From Thioalkalivibrio sp. (lineage in GTDB: Bacteria; Pseudomonadota; Gammaproteobacteria; Ectothiorhodospirales; Ectothiorhodospiraceae): a stretch of 46,439 nt of DNA. A model generated the notes under the pieces. That model searched no databases and was not told where the DNA came from. It saw only the letters and a program-made list of their open reading frames with translations. The translations under genes and the position numbers were made by a program. Shown here piece by piece: positions 39,312-46,439 of the stretch; position 1 is the first letter of the stretch; the number at the start of each line of letters is the position of its first letter. The stretch spans positions 1 through 46,439 of the forward strand of contig NZ_REBW01000144.1 in NCBI RefSeq assembly GCF_007692535.1. The letters are read 5' to 3'.

Positions 39312-40550
39312 ATGAGCGGTTCCTCAGGCATCGCAACAAAGGGCTTCGTGGCCTTGATGATCACGGTGTTCATCAATGCGCTGAACGACAATTTCTTCCG
39401 GCTCGTCTTCCTCTTTCTCGCGCTACGCGTGTATGTCACCGAAGGGGATGGAACCTTCTACTACAGCCTGATCGGCTTCATCTTCCTGCTTCCATTCGTG
39501 CTGTTTTCCCCCTATGCGGGATATGTCGGTGATCGTTACAGCAAGAAGGCGGTGATCGTCAGCACCCGGGCGGCCGAGGCCGTGGTTCTGATGACCGCCG
39601 CGGTGATGCTGGTGCTGCAGAATATGCCCGGTCTGTTCATCGCCCTGTTTCTGATGGGGATGCAAAGCGCGTTCTTCAGCCCGGTGAAGTTCGGGATCCT
39701 GCCGGAGGTCGTTCGTGAGGAGGAACTGTCGCGAGCGAATGGCCACATGCAGCTGTGGACCTTCCTTGCGATCATCCTTGGCACGGCACTGGCCGGGTTC
39801 ATCATGGAATGGGCGGGTGACGCGTTGTGGATGCCTGCGACGGTGATCGTGGTCTTTTCCCTCCTGGGCCTGATCTCGAGCTTATTCGTGACCCGCACCG
39901 AGGCCGAGGGGGATCCGGCGCCCTTCCGCCTGAACGCGCTCGCCGATGTGGGGGCGGCGATTGGGGAGATTCACCGCTTCCGCGTGCTGTTTCTGGTCGT
40001 GTTGGGAATCGCCTGGTTCTGGGCGTTGGGAACCCTGTATCAGCTGAACGTGCCGATGTTCGCGGAACTCCAGTTACAGGTGGGCGAGATGCGGACCGGA
40101 ATCATCCTCACCCTGCTGGCGGTGGGGATCGGCGTCGGCAGCATCGCCGCGGGCCAGCTGGCCGGAGGCCGGATCGAGATGAGGCACGTACCCGCCGGAA
40201 TGCTTGCCGTGGGCGTGTTCAGCTCCCTCCTTTTCCTTGCGGGCGGCAGTTATGTCGCTACCCTCGTCCTGTCCTTTCTGCTGGGTGTCGGCGCGGGCTT
40301 TTTCATCGTGCCGATTTCCGCCTACCTCCAGAATGAAAGTCCGGCCAAGCGGCGCGCCCGGTTCATCGCTGCGAGCAATTTCTTGGCTTTTTCGGCGATG
40401 CTCATGGCGCCCGTGCTGTTCTGGATCCTGACCGGACCGCTGGGCGCCACCCCGGGCCACATCTTCGTTGTCTCGGGCCTGGCCTCGATCCTGGTCGGCG
40501 TCTACACGGTTCATCTCTTGCGAAGAGGCAGGCTGGATGACCGGTCATGA
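39312..40550 (+). CDS. MFS transporter, LplT-like (lysophospholipid carrier type)
   Basis: The 412-residue protein has ~12 membrane segments. The N-terminal 'VFINALNDNFFRLVFLFLAL' and the loop 'MQSAFFSPVKFGILPEVV' are characteristic of the LplT branch, which moves lysophospholipids across the inner membrane for re-acylation. In many bacteria LplT is fused or adjacent to Aas. Here the only acyltransferase/ligase fusion in the window is at 16326-18983, 20 kb away. 'gtgaggagcg' provides the ribosome site. No partner gene is seen immediately downstream. Confidence 0.85.
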   Translation: MSGSSGIATKGFVALMITVFINALNDNFFRLVFLFLALRVYVTEGDGTFYYSLIGFIFLLPFVLFSPYAGYVGDRYSKKAVIVSTRAAEAVVLMTAAVMLVLQNMPGLFIALFLMGMQSAFFSPVKFGILPEVVREEELSRANGHMQLWTFLAIILGTALAGFIMEWAGDALWMPATVIVVFSLLGLISSLFVTRTEAEGDPAPFRLNALADVGAAIGEIHRFRVLFLVVLGIAWFWALGTLYQLNVPMFAELQLQVGEMRTGIILTLLAVGIGVGSIAAGQLAGGRIEMRHVPAGMLAVGVFSSLLFLAGGSYVATLVLSFLLGVGAGFFIVPISAYLQNESPAKRRARFIAASNFLAFSAMLMAPVLFWILTGPLGATPGHIFVVSGLASILVGVYTVHLLRRGRLDDRS

Positions 40551-40859
40551 CGGCGGACCGCACATCACGCGCGTTCGGGTCTTGAAGGAGGCTTCGCTAT
40601 ACTCGCCGCAATTCCCTCATGCACAGGTGTTGGAAGATGACGTCAAGCGGCAAGCCATCAAAGGAGGAGTAAGCGGGCGGTCCTGGCGCGCTGAACCCAC
40701 TGACGAGACCGTCGAGGCCATGGCTGGCCTCGGATCGCGAGTCGGACCTGAGCGAGGAAAAAGCGGCCTGACCGAGCAGCCTGTGGGACTTGGGCTGCCA
40801 GTGTCGACCCTGGCCTTCTTCTGCCTGCGATGTTGAAGCCACTGCGCTCACGGGACGGT
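40551..40859. other. 309-bp spacer between convergent genes
   Basis: I see no supported gene, terminator with T-tract or repeat. A 'aaggaggagtaa' stretch near 40660 looks like a ribosome site but leads nowhere. The + strand ORF 40468-40836 is an Arg/Gly-rich shadow that starts inside the MFS gene. Confidence 0.4.
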
Positions 40860-42329
40860 TCAGAACGACGAAAGGCCCGTGGCTTCCATCAGCCGATAGC
40901 GCCAGTAGCGAAGGCGGGAGTCATCGGCATGCTCGCGGTAGGGAAGGCTGTGGATGCGGTCCGGCTCGTTGTTCCAGCGGGCGTCGAAAACGTCGGCGGC
41001 ATCGGCCATCACCGCCGTCTTCGCGTCGGCCCGGACCTGCACGTTGGTTTCCAGGTTGAAGTTGTCGAGGTTGCGCCGGGTGAAGTTGGCGGAGCCCGCG
41101 AGCAGCGTGGCGTCTCCATTGCGGGTGCGATGCAGGAGCATCTTGGCGTGGCACTGTTCGCCTTCGGTGTTGCACCAGCGTACCGGCACGCCGGCTCCAT
41201 GCAGCTCCCTGGCGACCGGCCGGTTGGGGATGCCCCGCTTTTCGCGACCGAACGCGTCTCGGTTCGGATCAAGAAGCAGCCGCAGTTCGACCCCGCGCTG
41301 CTGCGCGGCGACCAAGGCCCGGACGACGGCCCGGTGCGAGAGATAGAACATCCACAGGTCCAGTCGATCGCCGTCCCCGGCGGCTTCAATCATCTCGAGG
41401 GTGGCATCGCGAATCTGTGATTCCGTCAGAATGCGGACCCGGGTTTGCGCATCGACAGCGCCGTTGTCCGTGATGGGATCCGGAAAGGCGATTCGGGTAC
41501 CGTTCGAGAATGCGACGACCGCGCGTTCGGTATGCAACAGGTCGATTGCCGCGTCGCCTCGGAAGCGCACGGCGATATTGTCGTGCCGGCTGCTGGCGTC
41601 ATGCGGATTGCCCGAGGTCACCAAGCCGGTCCAGCCGTCCGGCCCGTCCGTAACCAGCGTCTTGCGGTGGTTCGCCTTGAAGTTCAGAAGCGCGAGATAG
41701 GTGCGGATGGTGACGGGCGTCTCGCCTACCGGGTTCGGCAGCCAGCCCCCATTCGAATCGTTACCGAACCACTGACAGCAGATGCGCCAGGCGGCGGACC
41801 ACAACGGATTGGAATCACGCAGGACCCGCAGATCGGTCTCGATCACGCGGATTCCATGCGCCTCCAGCCGCGAAAACAGCGGCTGCTTCACGCCGCCGTA
41901 GAGGGTATTGAACGGGTCAGTGATCAGGAGCACCTCAAGCTTCTCGGGTCCTTGTGCGCGACGCTCCGTCAAGCCATCCACGAGTTCGCTTGAGAGCGGG
42001 CGGTGCCCGTCATCGACAGTGCCGGCAAACTGATTGACGAGAAAGAAATCCGCGACCACCAGCGATTGTGCCCGCGCAACCATTTCCAGTGCGGCGTCGA
42101 AGATCTCATGGTGGGTATGCTGTTCGCCGCGGGTATCCAGCCAAGTGCTGTCGACCAGGAATTCCACGGCCTCAGCCGCTCGGTAGGGAGTCGCGACATC
42201 GAGCCCGTCAGGCAGGGGCTTGTAGACGTGGTACACGCCTGTCAGCACGTATGCAACGAGGAGCACCACCACGAACACGCGGTGCGGCCTATTGCGGAAC
42301 CAATCCCATACTGTCATGCCTGCGTCCAT
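40860..42329 (-). CDS. Membrane-anchored phospholipase D-like protein
   Basis: The 489-residue protein has one N-terminal membrane segment ('FVVVLLVAYVLTGVYHVY') and two PLD half-sites. The first is 'NHRKTLVTDGPDGWTG..SGNPHD' (HxK variant) and the second 'CHAKMLLHRTRNGDATLLAGSANF' (HxK with downstream GSANF). This places it in the PLD/cardiolipin-synthase-like superfamily, whose members hydrolyse or transfer phosphatidyl groups. The exact reaction is unclear. The first motif lacks the usual 'D(x)6GS' ending in full. The start is uncertain: ATG 42329 or 42317, both with weak ribosome sites; the track's 42371 start is less likely. Confidence 0.85.
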   Translation of the reverse strand: MDAGMTVWDWFRNRPHRVFVVVLLVAYVLTGVYHVYKPLPDGLDVATPYRAAEAVEFLVDSTWLDTRGEQHTHHEIFDAALEMVARAQSLVVADFFLVNQFAGTVDDGHRPLSSELVDGLTERRAQGPEKLEVLLITDPFNTLYGGVKQPLFSRLEAHGIRVIETDLRVLRDSNPLWSAAWRICCQWFGNDSNGGWLPNPVGETPVTIRTYLALLNFKANHRKTLVTDGPDGWTGLVTSGNPHDASSRHDNIAVRFRGDAAIDLLHTERAVVAFSNGTRIAFPDPITDNGAVDAQTRVRILTESQIRDATLEMIEAAGDGDRLDLWMFYLSHRAVVRALVAAQQRGVELRLLLDPNRDAFGREKRGIPNRPVARELHGAGVPVRWCNTEGEQCHAKMLLHRTRNGDATLLAGSANFTRRNLDNFNLETNVQVRADAKTAVMADAADVFDARWNNEPDRIHSLPYREHADDSRLRYWRYRLMEATGLSSF

Positions 42330-42705
42330 TAAAGTCTTGAGACAACCCGGATCTACAGGGTGCCGATGCATCCTTGCGGCGTCCAGACCGAAGTCCGGGA
42401 TTCACCGTTTGGCCTTCCTGCTCGCGTGCGCTCCTTGCGCGCGTACGCGTCTTGCGGGCATGCTCGTCGACTAAATGCCGGCGTGCAGGACGCGCTCGGG
42501 GTGCGTGTTTCGATGCTGCCCGATCTTCTGGATCGTACGGAGTCATTCAGTAGCAGACCATGCTGCGGCGCACTGGGTTGTAGACAGCTGGGTCGTGAAA
42601 ACGGGTTCCATGGGATGGATCCGTCCGCGGTTTTGCAGGCCATTGTGGCAGCCGGCGGGGAAGACGAAGCCAATGCTGCCAGTTGGACGTAATCAGGAGC
42701 GAACG
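42330..42705. other. 376-bp divergent spacer
   Basis: It contains the promoters of the PLD-like gene and of the 126-aa gene, but I could not pick out a convincing -35/-10 pair. No repeat of the families found elsewhere in the window is visible. Confidence 0.4.
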
Positions 42706-43086
42706 ATGAGCGACGAATTGAGCAATCTCGATCTCGTGAAGTGGTACTTCAATGTCTGCAATACAGCCCTGGCGACGCCGAATGCGAACCCGGTCATCAC
42801 TCTGGTCGAGTCGCTGGTGATCAAGGTGACGTCGAACCGGGTCATCACCCTGAGGCTGGTCGACGACTCGCAGGAAACGATTGGCTGGTACACCACCCGG
42901 TTCGTTGATGGCCAATTCGGACCCGTGGAAGAAGGCGAGTACGACCCGGACAGCCGATTTACAATGCGACGTTCCTTCCTGAGAAAAGTGGTCGAGGACA
43001 GTGACCAGTACATCGAGCACCCCGAACGACTCGACTGGTCATGGATGACACCCGCGGGGTCGGACCAAGCCAAGCCATTGAAATAA
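42706..43086 (+). CDS. Uncharacterised 126-aa soluble protein
   Basis: The start 'MSDELSNLDLVKWYFNVCNT' is preceded by 'caggagcgaacg', a good ribosome site. The track's 42475 start extends into spacer. The protein is acidic and soluble-looking, with a beta-rich centre ('LVIKVTSNRVITLRLVDD', 'TIGWYTTRFVDGQFGPVEEG') and several Trp residues near the C-terminus ('RLDWSWMTPAG'). There is no signal peptide or membrane segment. I do not recognise the family. It is monocistronic, flanked downstream by an A/T-rich hairpin region. Confidence 0.7.
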   Translation: MSDELSNLDLVKWYFNVCNTALATPNANPVITLVESLVIKVTSNRVITLRLVDDSQETIGWYTTRFVDGQFGPVEEGEYDPDSRFTMRRSFLRKVVEDSDQYIEHPERLDWSWMTPAGSDQAKPLK

Positions 43087-43182
43087 AATAAAAAAACGGT
43101 GTTTTTGGGCGGTTTTTCTGGCCTTATCGGGGTGTTTTTGGGGGCAAAAACGGGCTTCCAGGCGTGGTGTGCGTCAGAAGCC
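43087..43182 (+). other. G/T-rich spacer with A/T hairpins after the 126-aa gene
   Basis: Directly after the stop come an A-rich run, then GTTTTT motifs. AAAAAC-ggt-GTTTTT (from ~43092) and GTTTTTG-GGGG-CAAAAAC (43134-43151) are perfect small hairpins, and 'GGTGTTTTTGGG' occurs twice. It probably terminates the upstream gene, though it is not a textbook structure. Confidence 0.4.
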
Positions 43183-43346
43183 CTAGTGGTCCATGCGGAA
43201 AGTTCGGTATCAGATCGCGGCGCCAGACACGCCGGCGCTGCGTTGGGCAAGTTTGAAATAGAGTGGCTATTCCTGCACTTGCCCGCCTTGCTCCGGCGCG
43301 TCTGGCTGTGCTCCATAGTCATCGAACTTTCCGCATGGCCCACTAG
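43183..43346. mobile_element. MITE-like 164-bp foldback element
   Basis: The ends form an inverted repeat of 24 nt with one mismatch ('CTAGTGGTCCATGCGGAA..' and '..TTCCGCATGGCCCACTAG'). Inside, 'gccagacacgccgg' pairs with 'ccggcgcgtctggc' (one mismatch), and 'gggcaag' with 'cttgccc'. Nearly the whole element can fold on itself, with 'aatag..ctatt' at the tip. CTAG at each end could be a 4-bp target duplication. It has no coding capacity, so it would need a transposase in trans. Confidence 0.6.
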
Positions 43347-43373
43347 ACGGCTGTCGCCCGGATCCGTTGTTTG

Positions 43374-44639
43374 TCAAAGGAACACCCACCACGTCGTCAA
43401 GCCGGTAGCGATTACGAATAGTGTTGACGCACCAACGCGGCTGCCGAGACGCACTCCCCCGATTCCCCCCGCGAGCCCTGCCTTCACGCAGGCGTTGACG
43501 AACGCCGCGATCAGGATTGCGAGGGCGGCCGTGGAAGTGGCGAGATCTTCGCTCGCCATGTTGGCCAGCGACAGGGTGATCGCATCCACATCGGCGAGGC
43601 CCGAGACGGCCGACAACAGGTAGATGCCGGTGTCCCCGTATCGATCCGAGAGAGCCCTGGAAAGCACCATCAGCCCTGCGAGCAGGGCCGCGAACAGCAG
43701 GGCGGGCCGGAGTTCAAAGGGATTTTGCAGCCGCGCGTTTGCCGTTTTCGAACCCTGCACGCTCCAATGCCAGAAGAGCGCGGCTGCGAGATAGTTGACG
43801 ACGCTCATGGCCAGCATCGGCCAGAGCAGGGCGGTGGCCAATGACCAGTTGAAGATGCTGCTAAGCACAAGCATGCGGGGAAACATGGTCGCGCCGGCCA
43901 CGAGGATCCCGGCTGCCAGCAGGTTCTCGGCACCATGACTTCTGCGGGCGATGCGGGAGAGACTGACGGTGGCCGCCGTCGACGAAGCGAGTCCCGCAAA
44001 AAGCCCCGTGGCGACGATGCCCTTGCGCTCTCCGACGATCTTCATGGCGAAGTAGCCGACGAAAGAGATCCCGGTGATCAGGACAACCATCCACCAGATC
44101 CGGTACGGGTTCAGAGCCTCCCAGGGCCCATAGCCTTCGTTCGGCAGCAGAGGCAGGATCACGACCGAAATCACCAGCAGTTTCAGGGCCGCGTACAGTT
44201 CGCGTTCCTCCAGTCGGCTAACCCAGGCATGCAAGGTCGGCTTCACGCCGAGCAGGATGGTCGTGACCACCGCGCCGGCGGCAGCCAGTGCCCCATGCCC
44301 CAGACCCGCCATGGCCCCGAAGGCAAACGCGAGCAGAGCGGCAATAATGCCGGTGATGCCGATGTCAGGATCCTGAACGCGATGCTGTGTCAGGGCATAG
44401 GCGACCGCCAGGACCACTGCCAGGCTCGCAAACGCGACCGCGAGCATGGCTGTTCCGGTCTCGTGAGCCAGCAAACCCCAGGCGCCGCCGAGAAGACCGA
44501 TGAGCGCAAAGGTACGGATACCCGCGATCCGTTGTCCCTCTTCCTGCTCCCGTCCTTTCCAGCCACGCTCCAGGCCAATCACCAGGCCAAGACCCAGCGC
44601 GATGCCGAGGGCGTAGAATGCTGTGATATCGCCGTTGAT
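43374..44639 (-). CDS. MgtC/SapB and DUF4010 family membrane protein
   Basis: This ~421-residue polytopic protein begins 'INGDITAFYALGIALGLGLVIGLERGW', as in MgtC/DUF4010 proteins, and carries 'GIRTFALIGLLGGAWGLL', 'ISFVGYFAMKIVGERKGIVATGLFAGLASSTAATVSLS' split across two helices, and 'FVNACVKAGLAGG'. Function is unknown; ion or stress homeostasis is often assumed. There is no ATG/GTG/TTG at the natural start. 'ggagga' lies 6 nt before an ATC codon at 44639, which may be the initiator. The only canonical upstream choice, ATG 44729, adds 30 hydrophilic residues and lacks a ribosome site. Confidence 0.85.
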   Translation of the reverse strand: MNGDITAFYALGIALGLGLVIGLERGWKGREQEEGQRIAGIRTFALIGLLGGAWGLLAHETGTAMLAVAFASLAVVLAVAYALTQHRVQDPDIGITGIIAALLAFAFGAMAGLGHGALAAAGAVVTTILLGVKPTLHAWVSRLEERELYAALKLLVISVVILPLLPNEGYGPWEALNPYRIWWMVVLITGISFVGYFAMKIVGERKGIVATGLFAGLASSTAATVSLSRIARRSHGAENLLAAGILVAGATMFPRMLVLSSIFNWSLATALLWPMLAMSVVNYLAAALFWHWSVQGSKTANARLQNPFELRPALLFAALLAGLMVLSRALSDRYGDTGIYLLSAVSGLADVDAITLSLANMASEDLATSTAALAILIAAFVNACVKAGLAGGIGGVRLGSRVGASTLFVIATGLTTWWVFL

Positions 44640-44955
44640 CGTGGCTCCTCCAGGTAGGGTTTGCAGGCGGCTGCAGGGGTTCTTTCCTCGCTGTTGGCTC
44701 CCGGGGCCGTTTGCCGTGCCTGCGAGCATATCGCGTTGAGACCAAGGTTCGCAGCTTGCGCATCGAGCGGTGGGGTGACGGCTCCCGCGAGGAAACGCGA
44801 CAGTTCCCCCTGAGCGCCGTGAACGCGTTTGCGGCCTTCGTTGGATCGCGCAGGTGCGCGTGGATGGCGCCTTCTTCGAAGCAGTGGGGGGTGGCCTCCA
44901 GTATCGTGATGGCCTTTCTGTCGCCCCAGTTGTGGGCGCATTCCGAGGTGACCGG
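44640..44955. other. 316-bp divergent spacer
   Basis: It separates the DUF4010 gene (-) from the CNNM gene (+). An 82-codon + ORF (44711-44959) ends as ATGA on the CNNM start, but it has no ribosome site or recognisable family, so I do not call it. No promoter is convincing. Confidence 0.35.
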
Positions 44956-45987
44956 ATGACCCTGCTGACCTGGATCGGGATTCTGCTCTGCCTGTCGCAA
45001 TCGGCGATGCTTTCCGGGTTGAATCTCGGTCTGTTCTCGCTGGGGAAACTCGAACTCGAGGTCGCTGCACGCAAGGGGGATGAGCGCGCCGCGCGTGTGC
45101 TGAAGCTGCGCGAAGACGCCAACTTCGCGCTGGTGACGATTCTGTGGGGGAACGTCGCGGTCAATGTGCTGTTGGCCCTGCTTTCGGGCTCGGTGCTGAC
45201 CGGCGTGGCCGCGTTCCTGTTTTCGACCGTGGTGATCACGATCTTTGCAGAGATCATTCCGCAGTCCTATTTCACCCGCAATGCGCTGCGCATGGCGTCG
45301 ATGCTGACCCCCGTCCTGCGTTTCTACCAGGTGCTTCTGTACCCGGTCGCGCGGCCGACGGCCTGGGTGCTCGATGCGTGGCTCGGCGGCGAGAGCATCC
45401 GTTATTTTCCCGAGCGGGACCTGCGGCAACTGATCCAGTTGCACATGGAGTCTGCCGAGTCCGAAATTGCCCGTGTGGAGGGGCAGGGCGCGCTCAATTT
45501 TCTTGAGCTCGACGACGTGCCCCTGGACGAGGAGGGAGAGCTGATCGACAGGGAGAGTCTGCTGCGTCTGGAGTTCGATGGACCACACCCGGTATTTCCA
45601 GTGATCTCGCCCAGCCCGGAGGATCCGTTCCTCCAGGCGCTCAACCGTTCTGGCAAGACCTGGGCGGTCATCCTCGACCAGGCAGAGCGGCCGCGACTCG
45701 TGTTGAGTACCGACGATTTCATGCGCGAGGCGCTGTTCGATCCCGACCGGTTCAACCCCTTTCGACATTGCCATCGCCCAATCCTGGTGCGGCGCGGTGA
45801 CACCAAGCTGGGCGAGCTGATTCAGCATTTCCGTCTATATTCCGGACCTGAGGGCGACGATATCGTTGAGGATGACGTCGTCCTGTTGTGGGATGACCGG
45901 CCCCGTGTATTGACCGGCACGGACATCCTGGGCCGCCTGTTACGGGGAATAGCCACGAGGAGAGGAGTAAGCGATGAACGACCGTGA
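44956..45987 (+). CDS. CNNM/DUF21 domain membrane protein (CorC/HlyC-like group)
   Basis: The 343-residue protein has a DUF21 (CNNM) transmembrane domain at ~1-140: 'SAMLSGLNLGLFSLGKLELE', 'WGNVAVNVLLALLSGSVL' and 'TIFAEIIPQSYFTRNALRM'. A cytosolic part follows that probably contains degenerate CBS repeats ('HRPILVRRGDTKLGELIQHF', 'DDVVLLWDDRPRVLTGTDILGRLL'). Relatives are linked to Mg2+/cation transport or its control. 'gaggtgaccgg' precedes ATG 44956; the track's 44854 start is an extension. Its last 14 nt overlap the coiled-coil gene, so the two are coupled. Confidence 0.9.
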   Translation: MTLLTWIGILLCLSQSAMLSGLNLGLFSLGKLELEVAARKGDERAARVLKLREDANFALVTILWGNVAVNVLLALLSGSVLTGVAAFLFSTVVITIFAEIIPQSYFTRNALRMASMLTPVLRFYQVLLYPVARPTAWVLDAWLGGESIRYFPERDLRQLIQLHMESAESEIARVEGQGALNFLELDDVPLDEEGELIDRESLLRLEFDGPHPVFPVISPSPEDPFLQALNRSGKTWAVILDQAERPRLVLSTDDFMREALFDPDRFNPFRHCHRPILVRRGDTKLGELIQHFRLYSGPEGDDIVEDDVVLLWDDRPRVLTGTDILGRLLRGIATRRGVSDERP

Positions 45988-46261
45988 AAAATATGCCGAG
46001 AAGATGAAGGCCAAGCTGGATGAGTGGAATGCCGACCTGAACAAGCTGGAGGCGAAGTCCCGGGAGGCCGAAGCGGAGTGGCAGTTGAAATACGACGAGC
46101 AGATCCAGGAGTTGCGGGAGCAGCGCAACCAGGTCGAGGAACGCCTGCGCGAGTTGCAGAAAGCCAGCGATGAGTCCTGGAAACGACTGCGGGAAGGGAT
46201 GGAACTGGCGTGGGACGACATGGCCAAGGCATTTCGGGACGCGGCTGACCGCTTCCGGTGA
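45974..46261 (+). CDS. 95-aa charged coiled-coil protein (copy 2)
   Basis: Paralogue of 25018-25305: same length, gap-free alignment, about 73% identical by hand count, and identical in the C-terminal 'KAFRDAADRFR' and the central 'ELREQRN'. It is predicted cytosolic and largely helical. Unlike copy 1, which has its own promoter-like region, this copy starts inside the CNNM gene (14-nt overlap) with 'gaggagagg' upstream, so it is expected to be made together with that membrane protein. Function unknown. Confidence 0.88.
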   Translation: MNDREKYAEKMKAKLDEWNADLNKLEAKSREAEAEWQLKYDEQIQELREQRNQVEERLRELQKASDESWKRLREGMELAWDDMAKAFRDAADRFR

Positions 46262-46303
46262 TTGCGGCTGCCAGGCAGCATCGTCCCTGGCTGACCGCTG
46301 GCA

Positions 46304-46437
46304 CGTCGGGTTACGCTACGCTAACCCGACCTACAGAACTTTCACGCTAACTTTCATGCCGTTGGGGGGTGCGGCACCCCTGATGATGAAAAGCCGCAAA
46401 CTGTAGGTCGGGTTAGCCCAAAGGGCGTAACCCGACG
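46304..46437. repeat. Pair of facing REP-like repeats
   Basis: 'CGTCGGGTTACGCTACGCTA..' (46304-46335) and 'TGTAGGTCGGGTTAGCCCAA..' (46402-46437) are inverted copies of the same ~32-36-bp palindromic unit, separated by 66 bp. Each unit can itself form a hairpin (GTCGGGTTA/TAACCCGAC). The second ends at the window edge. Confidence 0.75.
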
Positions 46438-46439
46438 GG

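Noticed and set aside
40468-40836. 122-codon ORF after the MFS gene
   Set aside because: It begins inside the MFS gene in another frame, has no ribosome site and no family resemblance.
43099-43623. 174-codon + ORF running through the foldback element into the DUF4010 gene
   Set aside because: It spans a palindromic element and then the antisense of a real gene. Composition is not protein-like.
44711-44959. 82-codon ORF ending as ATGA on the CNNM start
   Set aside because: The junction looks like coupling, but there is no ribosome site or recognisable protein pattern. Kept only as a note in the spacer entry.

Overview
The window reads as about 46 kb of GC-rich chromosome from a gammaproteobacterium. 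Pointers are a PpsA-type PEP synthase, a dPGM-type GpmA, a CspA-type cold-shock protein, a bacterial FtsH, Shine-Dalgarno sites of the GGAGG type, and dispersed REP/BIME palindromes of the 'GTAGGAG..' kind. Several genes would suit a halophilic or autotrophic sulfur-oxidiser-like lineage, but that placement is inference. I saw no tRNA, rRNA, CRISPR array, phage or transposase gene.

Region 1 (1-16.2 kb, + strand) is an alpha-glucan/trehalose operon: a three-enzyme fusion (beta-phosphoglucomutase-like HAD, trehalose-6-phosphate phosphatase, GH65 phosphorylase), a small membrane protein, glgB, glgE, a treS-maltokinase fusion, malQ, and a second, divergent GH77 gene. Junctions are tight, with 4-nt stop/start overlaps, and a 22-codon mini-ORF appears to bridge treS to malQ. 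Region 2 (16.3-25.3 kb, +) holds a ligase-ACP-acyltransferase fusion, ppsA, ftsH, a DJ-1/PfpI protein, a GNAT acetyltransferase and a 95-aa coiled-coil protein. Region 3 (25.4-32.0 kb, -) is glgX-treY-treZ, again with overlapping ends.

Regions 1 and 3 together encode a closed cycle. GlgX debranches glycogen, TreY/TreZ turn the linear glucan into trehalose, TreS-Mak converts trehalose to maltose-1-phosphate, and GlgE plus GlgB rebuild branched alpha-glucan. MalQ trims maltodextrins. The fusion protein offers a second outlet for trehalose or trehalose-6-P towards glucose-6-P. No GlgC/GlgA or OtsA is present in the window.

Region 4 (32.4-36.7 kb) is a lactate-themed locus: an orphan ATP-grasp ligase, an LldP-family lactate permease, and a convergent NAD-dependent D-2-hydroxyacid (D-lactate-type) dehydrogenase with a clear intrinsic terminator. 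Region 5 (36.7-46.4 kb) is a mixed set: csp, gpmA, a DUF302 protein, an LplT-like MFS carrier, a membrane-anchored phospholipase-D-like protein, an unknown 126-aa protein, a MgtC/DUF4010 membrane protein that may use an AUC start codon, a CNNM/DUF21 protein, and a paralogue of the coiled-coil protein. The spacers here are rich in palindromic repeats: two BIME copies, a REP nested in a 162-bp inverted-repeat element, a 164-bp MITE-like foldback element, and a facing repeat pair at the right edge.
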